Of a DNA stretch of 19,795 bases, positions 1 to 7,836 are shown one piece after another. The notes below the pieces were generated by a model that did no database searches, had not been told where the DNA came from, and was given only the letters and a program-made list of their open reading frames with translations. Each line of letters begins with the position of its first letter. Positions within the stretch are counted from its first letter, which is position 1. The position numbers and the translations under genes were made by a program. Location: positions 42,501-62,295 of the forward strand of contig JAWQFJ010028262.1 in the NCBI GenBank assembly GCA_034096865.1, in the 5' to 3' direction. This DNA is from Theodoxus fluviatilis (taxonomy: Eukaryota > Mollusca > Gastropoda > Cycloneritida > Neritidae).

Positions 1-27
1 ACGATAACCTATCGTATAACCAAAGAG
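1..27 (-). repeat. inverted head of the satellite unit
   Basis: These 27 bases are the exact reverse complement of 8076-8102, the first bases of the first right-hand repeat unit. They include a quasi-palindrome (ACGATA, 3-nt spacer, TATCGT). The window starts inside this match, so the inverted repeat may continue to the left. Read on the minus strand, it is preceded by the simple-repeat block 753-28, just as heads in the right-hand array are preceded by a simple-repeat block. I infer that a unit in opposite orientation lies just outside the window. Confidence 0.9.
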
Positions 28-753
28 CTCTCACTCTCACTCTCACTCTCGCACACTCTCTCACAGACTCTCACACACTCTCTCACGCACTCTCTCCCCC
101 TCTCTCTCCCCCCCTCTCTCTCTTTCTCCCTCTATCTCTCTCCCCCTCTCTCTAATTCCCCCTCTTTCTCTCTCCCCGTCTCTCTCCCCCTCTCTCTCTC
201 CCCCTCCCTCTCTCTCACTCCCTCTCTCTCACTCAATCTCTCTCACTCCCTTTCTCTCATTCTCTCTCTCCCCTCTCTCTCACTCCCTCTCTCTCACTCT
301 CTCACTCTCACTCTCACTCTCACACTCTCACACTCTCACACTCTCACACTCTCTCTCTCACACTCTCACACTCTCTCACTCTCACACTCTCACACACTAT
401 CACTCTCTCACTCTCTCTCTCTCACTCTTTTACTTTCACTCTCTCACTCTCACTCTCTCACTTACACTCTCTCACTCACACTCTCTCACTCACACTCACT
501 CACTCACTCTCTCACTCACACTCTCTCACTCACTCTTTCTCACTCACTATTTCTCACTCACTCTCTCTCACTCAGACTCTTTCTCTCATTCTCTCTCACT
601 CTCTCTCAGTCTCTCTCAGTCTAATAGTCTCCGACTCCGTCTCACTCTCCGTCTCCGTCTCAGTCTTAATCTCCGTCTCCGTCTCAGTCTCACTCTCCGT
701 CTCAGTCTCACTCTCGTCTCAGTCTCATTCTCTGTCTGTCTCATTCTCTGTCT
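28..753 (-). repeat. pyrimidine-rich simple-repeat block (inverted unit array)
   Basis: The plus strand is almost pure CT with scattered A and G. It has CTCTCCCC-like segments around 90-250, CACTCTC/CACACTCTC segments around 290-600, and CAGTCTCACTCTC-type repeats around 600-740. The last zone is the reverse complement of the 18-bp GAGTGAGACTGAGACAGA repeat in the right-hand arrays. I therefore read the block as the inverted counterpart of a unit's repeat array. It is much more degenerate than the right-hand copies. No gene is seen. Confidence 0.8.
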
Positions 754-1050
754 CACACAACAGTAGCCACTCAGTTGTATCCATATCACACAGCAGTATC
801 AACTCAGTTGTATCCTTATCACACAGCAAAAGCCACTCAGTTGTATCCATATCACACAGCAGTAATCAGTCAGTCAGTTGTATCCATATCACACAACAGT
901 AGCTACTCAGTTGTATCCATACCACACAGAAGTAGCCACTGAGTTGTATCCATATCACACAGCAGTAGCTACTCAGCCGTATCCATATCATACAGCAGTA
1001 GCTACTCAGTTGTATCCATATCACACAGCAGTAGCTACTTAGTCCACTTC
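754..1050. repeat. 33-bp minisatellite, about 8.8 copies
   Basis: Copies start at 754, 787, 820, 853, 890, 923, 956, 989 and 1022 (the last partial). The unit begins CACACAGCAGTAGCTACTCA and ends GTTGTATCCATAT. The copy at 853 is 37 bp through a local GTCA duplication; the others are 33 bp. Copies 5-8 are the most alike. The array begins directly at the end of the CT-rich block. Bases 1051-1365 are unique, with scattered CAGTAG/CAGCAG fragments that may be decayed copies; no gene is seen there. Confidence 0.92.
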
Positions 1051-1365
1051 ACACACCATCGGCCACTAAAGTATGCTCATTCTGACAAATCAGTAGTCAC
1101 ATAGTCTTTCAGCAACTGTAGTATTACATCTACATCACTAGCAAGCAACCATTCAGCTAACTTCCAGGTTCCAAACAGCAGTAACTCAATTTAATATATA
1201 GCTAAAACCAGAAGCAGTGCAACAATGTAGCAGCTATCCAGTCATCTCAATACCCTCCAGTACTTACTGAGTGATTGCAGCATGACAAAACAGCAAGAAG
1301 CACTGTTATTTCCATATCATAAACCAGCAAGCACAACATTCTCTATTTTTCATTTTAAAATCTAA

Positions 1366-1377
1366 ATCATCATCATT

Positions 1378-1471
<94 letters not shown>

Positions 1472-1510
1472 ACAACAACAACAACAACAACAATAACAAC
1501 AACAACAACA
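1366..1510. repeat. compound (ATC)n-(AAC)n microsatellite
   Basis: An ATC run of about 35 units, with one early ATT interruption, changes directly into AAC at 1471 and continues to 1510 with one AAT interruption. The run encodes polyaspartate or polymethionine-like strings on the minus strand; these are artefacts of the repeat. The near purity suggests recent expansion. Confidence 0.95.
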
Positions 1511-2285
1511 TTATTATCATCTGGATTGTTTTCAGGGAGGGGTGGATTGGGGAGGGTTTGGGGTACTGAGAGAATGAATAAGGGACAGTGGGACTTGAGA
1601 GTGTGTATGAATTTTGCCACCCCACAAACTTGCAAAGGAAGGATTTGATGTATGGTGGGTGGAACCACAAAGTTATCACAGCACACTGAACCAGGCATTC
1701 AGTCATCTTGTATTTGAAAAAACTTGCAATCCTTTCAAGGCAAAAAACAAAGGTTATGGCTATGGTAACATGACAAACTCTTTTTTGGATCGTGAAAAAA
1801 GGAGAAGAAAGAAATGTACAGTAAACAAGGAACTGCACGCTGCTCCATCTTCCCTGTCCTATAAGCACTCAAGGTATCCACTATTTAGATTTTGTTTGTG
1901 TTTTATTAATGAAAGAAAGTTTGGTTTTTGTTCTGTCTGGCCTCTTCTAAAAAGAAAAAGAGAAAAAAAGAAATTCAGGATTACCTACTTATACCTTAAA
2001 AAAATAAAATATCCATGTTATCTTAACCACAACCTTTTTTTCCCCTAATCATCTCCACATGACATGCCAACTGCCACTTAGGCACCATATCTTATTTCCC
2101 ACGCTTCACCGGCATTAGTGTCATATTCTTCTCATCACCCATGGTCGTTTCTTCTCTTTCTCACATCTTAATTAAAGCATGTTAAAAGGAGGCAGAGTCC
2201 TAATAAAGATTATAAAGACTTGTTTGTACAATCATGTGAATTAAAACGCGTCCAGTCACCAGGACTATAGCATCCAGATTCTAGT
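1511..2285. other. AT-rich unique DNA, no gene recognised
   Basis: I see no conserved domain, RNA gene or clear repeat here. A plus-strand open frame at 1614-2048 is Lys/Phe/Tyr-rich and low in complexity, as expected from AT-rich DNA. On the minus strand, the bases below 2286 directly follow the RNase H remnant and could be decayed retroelement 3' sequence. A purine run at about 2030-2046 could be a polypurine tract, but no LTR could be defined. Confidence 0.5.
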
Positions 2286-2520
2286 CCAACAACAACGCGA
2301 CTAAAAAAATCCTCACCTACATTCTCTTTTCCGGGGATAACTCGCACCCTAGTGAACTACTGCAACTGAAGCCGACCGTTTGAAGCTTTCAGGGTACTGA
2401 GGTACTTCAGAGGTTGATGGTCCTACCATATAGCAAGACAAGCAATTTTCCCAGAGCCCATACAATAGCCAAGCACTCTTTCTCTATTGTGGCATGTCGC
2501 GCCCTGCACCTGCTAGTTGG
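2286..2520 (-). pseudogene. Ty3/gypsy RNase H remnant (second Gmr1-like copy)
   Basis: On the minus strand the reading ATIEKECLAIVWAL, then LLYGR, is the conserved RNase H stretch of Ty3/gypsy polymerases, at about 2500-2415. A stop codon follows. In another frame, VRVIPGKENVGEDFFSR appears at about 2347-2286, which is the usual C-terminal end of the domain. The spacing between the two motifs is about right for one domain with frameshifts. The same end motif recurs at about 4312-4395, so this is a fragment of a second, related element. RNase H would degrade the RNA strand of the RNA-DNA hybrid during reverse transcription; this copy cannot be functional. Bases 2521-2757 show nothing certain. 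Confidence 0.72.
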
Positions 2521-2757
2521 GACCTTGACCTCTCATGCAGAGGGAGTCAGGAACTCAATGATTCTGATTTGGCCTAAAAGAAGATTTTATTGCTCTTGAG
2601 GCAACGATGTGAAATGATGCAGATGGATTAGATAATGAATGATGGTATGATCCCTATGATTGATGCAAACAAGCGCTGAGAGTTGAAGCAGTTATACACA
2701 ACCTGGTGAAATTACCCGCATAGGCTTTGGCAACCCCACACGTAGAGCCAAGCACAC

Positions 2758-3055
2758 AAATGAATATGAACCGTCCAATCAAACAAAAAACTCGATGGTT
2801 GCCCATAGGCACTCACAGTGCGACCTTAGCCACAACACAACTATAGTCACGCACGCACAACAAAACTTAACGGTTGTCCATCAGCTGTCACATGGCGGTC
2901 TTTGCCACAACTCAACCATAGTCACGCACGAACAACCAAACTTAACGGTTGTCCAATCAACCATCACATGGCGGCCTTAGCCACAACTCAACCATAGTCA
3001 CGCATGCACAACCAAACTTAACGGTTGTCCAATCAACCGTCACATGGCGGCCTTC
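2758..3055. repeat. 76-bp tandem repeat, about 3.7 copies
   Basis: The CACATGGCGG landmark recurs at 2889, 2965 and 3041, a spacing of 76 bp. A diverged first copy (CACAGTGCGA) lies at 2814. Each unit also holds AACTTAACGGTTGTCC and CACAACTCAACCATAGTCACGCA. The last copy runs into a short inverted repeat (GCGGCCTTctgcgaAAGGCCGC, 3047-3068). The array lies between the RNase H remnant and the LTR. Its role is unknown; it could be retroelement leader or terminal-repeat sequence. Open frames across it only reflect the repeat. Confidence 0.85.
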
Positions 3056-3339
3056 TGCGAAAGGCCGCAGAACTGAAGAATTGAAACAAGGTGACGGTGA
3101 TGAGGCGGCCGCGACAATGAAGGTTGATCTTCCCCTGACCAGGTGAGCTCAGGGCGATGAGCAGCAAGCACCGTCAGGAATGCGAGGACGATGAGTAGCA
3201 GTCGATGAAGATGATGAAGGCAGCGATGAGGAGTAGCGGGAACCTTGGACTCCGGTCTAGTGAAACATACAACCCAGGCCTAAATGGCCAGAATTAACAT
3301 ACATGGCATGACACATGGTACACAAATCTCAACTCAAAC

Positions 3340-4218
3340 TGTTACACCCGACTAGACTGGAAACAGGACATTCTACTGTAAAGAATATGACGGTACTCAT
3401 TCAACCCACAGTTTAGCCCTTAACACAACGCTAAGGCCATTTTGAGCATTTAACTTTTACCAAAGTCAAGCAAAAATAGGCCTATTTATACACAGAAAAC
3501 AGAGGTGTGTGACCCGAATTCTACATTGGTAAGCCTATCCCTAGCGGCTCACAAGCACCTTAATTATTTGCTAGAGACAATAATAAACATTCTGGACAAA
3601 AGCCAACCCACCTCGAACCATGAAATGATGCGAATGAAGCGAGAATGGGAACGAAGGAAAATAAATGAACACCAAAAGAACGGTTCTAAAATTATATCGC
3701 TTATTCTAACTCCTCACCCATCCCCGGAACAGAGGACCAACAACCTAGTGAAAACCTACACAATGACATTTACACACACCAATTACTCACATGGAAGAAT
3801 CCGGCCCTTCCCCTGGTGATGGCTTCTCTGTTCGGCAACGCCGACAACGACCATACAGTCGTTACTATTCCGGGCTGGCAGTAGCCACGCCACGTACTTG
3901 GTCCACAGCGGTCGCACCACACTTCTGGCAAACACCCCAAAAGCGATGTTACGTCAATGGTCACTAGTTAGCCTCTGCCGCTCAAACCCCGTCCTCCCAA
4001 AACCAAACATGATCAGAGCGTTCACCCTTTTCGGCCTCGTAATTTCCGTGCGAAAGCGCACAGCATTCACATATCAACACGTCGAACTCCACGTGGGACG
4101 GCAAAAAGCACGGACGAGGAGCGCGCTAATGCGCTACAGCCATACTACACGCCTAGCGTGCACACACAAATAAATGAACACGAAAATTAACACACACAAC
4201 CGCAACCTGCTCGCGACA
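3340..4218 (-). repeat. candidate 3' long terminal repeat
   Basis: On the minus strand a G-rich polypurine tract (4230-4221) is followed at 4218 by TGTCGCGAGCAGG. A matching end, GTGTAACA, lies at 3347-3340. This gives an LTR of about 879 bp with the usual TGT...ACA termini. A TATA box stands about 730 bp in, leaving about 140 bp for R and U5. Only one LTR copy is in the window, so the boundaries rest on motif logic and not on comparison. Open frames inside it (such as 3505-3819 plus, 3770-3964 minus and 3898-4173 plus) show no domain. Confidence 0.6.
3483..3490 (-). promoter_or_regulatory. TATA box in the LTR
   Basis: The minus strand reads GTGTATAAATAGGCC here, a strong TATA-box match. It is placed where an LTR U3 promoter is expected, roughly 140 bp before the proposed LTR end. 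It would have driven transcription toward lower coordinates. Confidence 0.5.
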
Positions 4219-4220
4219 TA

Positions 4221-4230
4221 TCCCCCCACT
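4221..4230 (-). promoter_or_regulatory. polypurine tract (plus-strand primer site)
   Basis: AGTGGGGGGA on the minus strand lies 2 bp before the proposed LTR start and about 80 bp after the RNase H end. In LTR retrotransposons this tract primes second-strand DNA synthesis. Its position is what identifies the LTR edge. Confidence 0.65.
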
Positions 4231-4311
4231 AAGACAAAACTACCAGTTTTGTAACAAATCTGGAGCAGAGAAGGTTGCAGAGAACACCCCAGAAGAAACT
4301 GAACGCTCGAA

Positions 4312-4445
4312 CAGCCCTAGAACATCCTGCTCAGGTAGTCCGCACCAACCTTCTCTCTCCCAGGAATGACCCTCACGTTTAATGAACGCCTGAACAGCAG
4401 AAGGTCAAAGCAGATGAGAGGTCCACTTTCCTGACTGAGCTACAG
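4312..4445 (-). pseudogene. RNase H C-terminal fragment of the Gmr1-like element
   Basis: One minus-strand frame reads RRSLNVRVIPGREKVGADYLSRMF and stops at about 4312. This is the conserved tail of a Ty3/gypsy RNase H domain. Upstream a stop interrupts the frame, and the catalytic part of the domain is absent. It follows the integrase zinc domain in reading order, with an internal deletion joining the two at about 4445-4500. The polypurine tract comes directly after it, so RNase H was the last pol domain. Confidence 0.75.
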
Positions 4446-4479
4446 AGACTGTGGAGTCCTGGTGGCCGCAGCCACGATC

Positions 4480-4755
4480 CAGACTGACTCCCCTCTCCAA
4501 CGACCCCAACACGTTTGAACGGTTCACCCGTCAAACGCATTTGTTCCATAGTGACTTTTTCCTCACCCCTGGGGACCCCCCGTTGACACACGTCGCAGGA
4601 CGCACAATACTTCCTCACGTCTACACAAAGTCCGGGCCAGTAGAAAGTTTGCCACACTCTCTCCCTGGTTTTCTTTGCCCTGAGGTGTCCAGTCATAGGT
4701 GGATCATGAGCCACCCGCAGAACTTCCTGTTGCAGCTGCTTGGGAACAACCAACT
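4480..4755 (-). pseudogene. integrase N-terminal zinc-binding domain fragment
   Basis: The open frame starting at 4753 carries the HHCC zinc domain of retroelement integrases. His16 and His23 (motif AHDPPMTGH) are followed by WQTFYWPGL and by Cys53 and Cys56 (CDVC), giving H-x6-H-x29-C-x2-C. GEPFKRVGVV follows at about 4500, where the catalytic core would normally begin, but the first catalytic aspartate and everything after it are lost at the deletion junction. The start Met is internal: the true chain continues from the upstream frame (TVS at about 4755) after a one-base frameshift. Integrase would insert the element's DNA into the chromosome. Confidence 0.85.
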
Positions 4756-5631
4756 GACTGTAAGACCCCGATGATCCTGAAAAACCCCTATAATATAGTC
4801 TTTTTTCACGAAACCCATCGTGCCTTCCCCGGAGACCACCTGTTTCCCAGTCTGGGCATATTCCCGAACCTTCTTCAGAGAGTCGTCCTCTGACTGCATC
4901 CGCGCCACCTCTTCTGGCCCCGTATGACCAATCAAAGGCTTAGAGCCCCCAAGGGGTCCTCCAGGCACCTGCTTCTTGCGCACCTGCGCCCTCGTTTCCA
5001 CTGCGCCCACTTCAGGATCCTTGCTGTACACCGGTACCCGAATCACCTGCCCATCTTCCAACTCTACTTTGTTCCCAATTATGTCCGGGAGCAAAGGGTT
5101 TTCCATGACAAGGGCTAAAGCTTTCCTAGTGAAAAAGGGCGAAACCACATCAACAACAGCAAGGTCACAGGCTCTCTGGTAATTGGTGGAAGCAAACGTC
5201 ACATACTGTTTCTTCCCAGTCACAGCACTACTAGGGACAAGACTTGAGTCGACTATCAGGGCATCTGCCCCCTTATCTCTAAGTGCAGGCACCTCAGCAC
5301 CATTCAGCTGGACCATACATCGAGGTTCAAACCTTTTCTGGCAACACAACTCGCAAAGTGAAGACATCATGCCTGAGACGACTTTCCCTGGGGAGCCTAC
5401 GACCATGCCCACTGGTGAACAGACGGCCATATCCACTCTCTTACAGTCCTTCTTCAAATGTCCCTTCTGGAAGCACCGACAACAAAGCCCTTTCTCCTTC
5501 GCTTCTCGGATGCTACCCTGAGAGCTAGAGCCCTTACTCTCATCCTCTTTTCCGTCTGCCCCTGAATGCTTTGTTGGTGTCATGGACATTGAGATGTGAC
5601 ATTTTGCCCTCTCATCATTATGCTTTTTCAT
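4752..5631 (-). pseudogene. gag C-terminus, aspartic protease and integrase linker
   Basis: The frame opens at 5631 but its Met is probably internal to gag-pol. A CCHC zinc knuckle with Cys50, Cys53, His58 and Cys63 (CCRCFQKGHLKKDC) would bind RNA. A retropepsin-like domain follows at about residues 105-205, with ALRDKGAD at the active-site position and PDIIGN near its end. The catalytic Asp-Thr-Gly triad reads Asp-Lys-Gly (119-121), so the protease is probably inactive. Residues 244-293 are the linker leading into integrase (EEVARMQSEDDSLKKVREYA). A frameshift near 4755 breaks the chain, and the last ~20 residues are out of frame. No reverse transcriptase lies between protease and integrase, as expected for Gmr1-like order. 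Confidence 0.85.
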
Positions 5632-5836
5632 GTTTGAAGGCTATGCACTGCCTTTGCTGGCTGTTGGGCTGTGGGACTCAATTTTAATGATTTTATGTCA
5701 CTATTTTGGTACATTATACTATACTCCGCTGTTGCGAAGAGTTCTATTACCATTGGTGGAAGTGTTCCTTAACGTTGTGGCCTTATATAGCCTAGAAGGC
5801 TGATAGGCCCTTAAACACCATCCATCCATCCATCCC
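5632..5836 (+). mobile_element. short non-LTR (SINE or LINE 3' end) insertion in gag
   Basis: Gag coding sequence on either side is interrupted by about 200 bp of non-gag DNA. On the plus strand it ends in a stem-loop (GGCCT-tatat-AGCCT, 3-nt loop, AGGCT-gat-AGGCC at 5779-5809), then TTAAACAC and four CATC units. Many non-LTR elements end in a stem-loop followed by a short tandem repeat. The left edge is uncertain and no clear target-site duplication was found, so the family cannot be named. Confidence 0.55.
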
Positions 5837-6437
5837 GTGAGTCTCCACACGGCACCACGACACAAGATGCCGTAACCTGGCCCCCTGGGGCGGGTTTTGT
5901 CGGACAAGTTTGTATCTTCTGGCCCGACTCCCCGCAGTACCAACACTTGACTTCCGTATCTGCCTTTCCCTCTGGGGAGACACATTTTGGAGGCCGAGAT
6001 CTCCCGGTGTTCGTACGCCCTACCTTGTGTAGCCCTCTGCGGAGTCCTGGACGAAAAACTGCTCGACCCCTCTGCACCCCTTGGGGGTTCAGCCGAGAAA
6101 ATGAGGGTGCTACAACGGGTGTAGCAACCCCTGCTGACCACACATCAGTTGTAGTTTTGGCTGACATTGACTGAGATGGGTAGGCCTCTCGATACCTTTC
6201 TGCATCGGCTACCAAGTCTTGCACAGATCCGTAATCTCGCTTCTTCAGAAAAGTGACCAAACTGGTCGAGCAAGAAGCGAGAATCTGCTTACTTAAAACG
6301 AGATTGATGACGCCAACGTAGGTTTTCTCGACCCGCGACAGGTCTATCCACCGATACAGGAGATGCCTCAAGTGACTCAAGTAGGTCAGCATACCGGTAA
6401 CCTTCTGCGGAGCTCGTCGTAGGAGAAAGACTCTCAC
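5811..6437 (-). pseudogene. gag core and first zinc knuckle
   Basis: This 208-codon frame carries the later part of a Ty3/gypsy gag, the structural protein that packs the RNA. Residues 29-88 (YRWIDLSRVEKTY, DLVADAERYREAYPS) match the helical capsid-end region usual in these gags. An Arg/Pro/Gly-rich linker follows, then a zinc knuckle at 165-178. That knuckle reads CWYCGESGQKIQTC: the third ligand is Gln173, not His. The start Met is not the true start; gag begins at 7104, and frameshifts near 6434 separate this part from the N-terminal part. The last residues run into the CATC repeat of the inserted element. Confidence 0.82.
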
Positions 6438-6593
6438 AACGGTAGCTCATGGTACGTGTTGAGAGCTTTCCCTTTCAAAAGAGAGGGAAGCAGCAGAGCC
6501 CAATCCCGTTTGTCCCATCCCACTGCACCAGCGTACTTCTCAAAACGAAAGAGATAACTATCCATTTCGTCTGTTTTGTCATCAAAGTACAGT
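6434..6593 (-). pseudogene. gag N-terminal core segment
   Basis: On the minus strand one frame reads YFDDKTDEMDSYLFRFEKYA, followed by GWDKRDWALLLPSLLKGKAL, then a stop at 6434-6436. This is the conserved start of the capsid region in this gag type (an acidic 'D-x-YL-x-RFE' helix, then 'W-x-x-x-L-x-x-L-L-x-GKA'). It lies between the charged repeat (6594-6930) and the next gag frame (5811-6437). The segment is too short and too low on the strand to start at a good Met, and is one broken piece of the same gag. Confidence 0.78.
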
Positions 6594-6930
6594 CATTTAG
6601 GTCTTTCCGCAATTTTTTTTGAATGAGTGGTGGCAACATCCTTGCCCACTTTTAGTTTCTCCGATTCAAATTGCCTCTCGTTCTTCCCGCTCTCTCTCCT
6701 GGTCACACTCTTGCCTCTCTCGTTCTTCCCGCTCTCTCTCCTGCTCACGCTCTTGCCTCTCTCGTTCTTCCCGCTCTCTCTCCTGGTCACACTCTTGCCT
6801 CTCTCGTTCTTTCCTGCGCTCTTGCCTCTCTCGTTCTTTCTCGCGCTCTTGCCTCTCTCGTTCTTCCCGCTCTCTCTCTCCTGCTCACGCTCTTTCTCGC
6901 GTTCTTGCCTCTCTGGTTCTTTCTTTCTCT
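6594..6930 (-). repeat. 42-bp and 27-bp repeats within gag coding sequence
   Basis: Units of 42 bp (CTCTCGTTCTTCCCGCTCTC... on the plus strand) recur from about 6675 to 6800. Shorter 27-bp versions follow to about 6850, then a variant unit. On the minus strand they encode 14-residue and 9-residue blocks rich in Arg, Glu and Gln (frame ESGKNER or EREREERER). The run ends in RQFESEKLKVGKDV, which looks like a helical lead-in to the gag core. I read it as an expanded charged, probably coiled-coil, segment of gag. Length changes have shifted its frame against the flanks. Confidence 0.75.
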
Positions 6931-6980
6931 CTCTCTCTCTCTCTCTCTCCCTCTCTCTCTCTCTATCTCTATCTATCTCG
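6925..6980. repeat. CT/CTAT microsatellite
   Basis: A CT run of about 40 bases grades into CTAT units (CTCTATCTCTATCTATCTC). It lies inside gag and places a stop codon (minus TAG at 6973-6975) in the N-terminal gag frame. Slippage here probably helped to break the gene. Confidence 0.85.
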
Positions 6981-7104
6981 CCCGTTCTTGTACATATCTA
7001 GACAATTCCAGACCTTCAAATCCCAGACTTTCAGCCTCAATTTTGTACACATAAAATGGGTCGACCCGAACCAATGGGTCTCCCTTGGTTGGCTTCTCTT
7101 CCAT
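6973..7104 (-). pseudogene. gag start segment
   Basis: ATG at 7104 opens a frame of 43 codons beginning MEEKPTKGDP and ending ELSRYVQERAR before a stop inside the CTAT repeat. The final RYVQERAR leads naturally into the Arg/Glu-rich repeat next to it, so this is taken as the true gag N-terminus. Upstream, 7105-7298 is AT-rich untranslated-looking DNA. No LTR or primer-binding site is seen, so the 5' end is missing or too decayed. Confidence 0.65.
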
Positions 7105-7298
7105 GTCGAAATCTAACAATGTAATCCAAATTCCCCGTAGCTAATCTACAACCTTTCAGTGCAAACCCCATGCAAATTCCATTCAACAAATTCAAAATTG
7201 AAAAGCACCCATAACGGCGCGCAAATGGCCAATTAAAAAAAACACACACCATAAAACAACAATGAAAATGAGTCAATCGAGGCCACATAGCGAAGGTT

Positions 7299-7317
7299 AG
7301 CGAAATTTAACTGAAAA
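7299..7317 (+). repeat. left target-site duplication of the LINE
   Basis: AGCGAAATTTAA (7299-7310) is repeated exactly at 7817-7828, and the following bases match imperfectly (CTGAAAAA against TTTGAAAAAA). The two copies bracket the LINE fragment directly. Confidence 0.82.
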
Positions 7318-7816
7318 ACATTTGAAGCTCAAGATACCTGTCCATCAAAACAAAGATCAGGATTTTCAACACCAATGTTAAGTCTGTTCTGCTCTACGGC
7401 GCCGAAGCATGGAGGACCACTGTAACCACCAACAAGAAGATACAGACATTCATCAACACATGTCTGCACCGCTTTCTACAGATACGATGGCCTGAAAAGA
7501 TCAGCAACGAGGAGCTCTGGCAACGCACAAACCAACAATCAGCAGACCAAGAGATCATTCAAAGGCGCTGGAGATGGTTAGGGCACACATTACGCAAACC
7601 GGTCTCAAACACCACCAGACAGTCCCTTTCATGGAACCCGCAAGGGAAGAGAAAGAGAGGTCGACCTCGAAACAGTTGGCGCCGAGACCTGGACGCCGAT
7701 GTCAAGAGAACAGGCCACTCTTGGGGACAGTTGGAAAAGATTGCTCAGGACCGGGATGGCTGGAGAACCCTTGTTGGCGGCCTATGCCCCAGGAGGGTCA
7801 AAGGCGTAAGTAAGTA
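7318..7816 (+). mobile_element. 5'-truncated RTE-like LINE insertion
   Basis: About 500 bp hold only the 3' end of a non-LTR retrotransposon and finish in GTAAGTAAGTAA. Direct repeats of 12 exact bases (19-20 imperfect) flank it. Strong 5' truncation, a short tandem-repeat tail and long target duplications are the marks of target-primed reverse transcription. It inserted into DNA upstream of the gypsy gag, so it is younger than that DNA. The RTE assignment rests on the C-terminal protein style and is less certain than the LINE call. Confidence 0.85.
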
Positions 7817-7817
7817 A
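7326..7817 (+). pseudogene. LINE ORF2 C-terminal end (reverse transcriptase tail)
   Basis: An uninterrupted plus-strand frame of 163 codons begins after a TGA at 7323 and stops at 7815-7817. SVLLYGAEAWRTT marks the end of the reverse transcriptase domain. WPEKISNEELW, RRWRWLGHTLRKP, GKRKRGRPRNSWRRDL and AQDRDGWRTLVGGLCPRR follow, all typical of the C-terminal tail of invertebrate RTE-like ORF2 proteins. There is no start Met of its own and the catalytic part is absent, so it is a dead fragment. The lack of any stop across it suggests a recent insertion. Its terminal residues and stop come from the GTAA tail. Confidence 0.85.
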
Positions 7818-7836
7818 GCGAAATTTAATTTGAAAA
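7817..7836 (+). repeat. right target-site duplication of the LINE
   Basis: This is the partner of 7299-7317, starting right after the (GTAA)3 tail. Small differences after base 12 suggest some age or untemplated bases. Bases 7837-8075 beyond it hold no recognised gene. A minus-strand stretch starting with ATG at about 8031 and ending in CCAGAG|GTAAAC at about 7923 looks exon-like but has no homologue that I recognise. Confidence 0.8.

Larger units (their letters stand above)
3340..7104 (-). mobile_element. decayed Gmr1-like Ty3/gypsy retrotransposon
   Basis: Read on the minus strand, the order is gag start (7104), charged repeat, gag core, CCHC knuckles, aspartic protease, integrase HHCC zinc domain, RNase H C-terminus, polypurine tract and one LTR. 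Ordinary Ty3/gypsy elements place integrase after RNase H. Gmr1-like elements place integrase before reverse transcriptase-RNase H, so pol ends in RNase H, as seen here. The integrase core, reverse transcriptase and most of RNase H are missing, and several frameshifts break the rest. No 5' LTR is recognised. A (CATC)n element sits in gag and a LINE lies upstream of it. The copy is dead. Confidence 0.82.

Noticed and set aside
1306..1868. Polyaspartate and polymethionine proteins
   Set aside because: They come from the ATC/AAC microsatellite in two frames.
3505..4173. Open frames of 64-104 codons inside the proposed LTR
   Set aside because: There is no domain, they overlap on both strands, and they are explained as untranslated LTR sequence.
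4200..4216. Short match AACCTGCTCGCG shared by the LTR start and satellite hairpin 1
   Set aside because: Twelve bases are expected to match by chance many times in 20 kb against itself; flanks do not match.
4451..5528. Plus-strand frames opposite the gypsy gag-pol remnant
   Set aside because: The minus strand carries clear CCHC, protease and integrase motifs; the plus frames are shadows.
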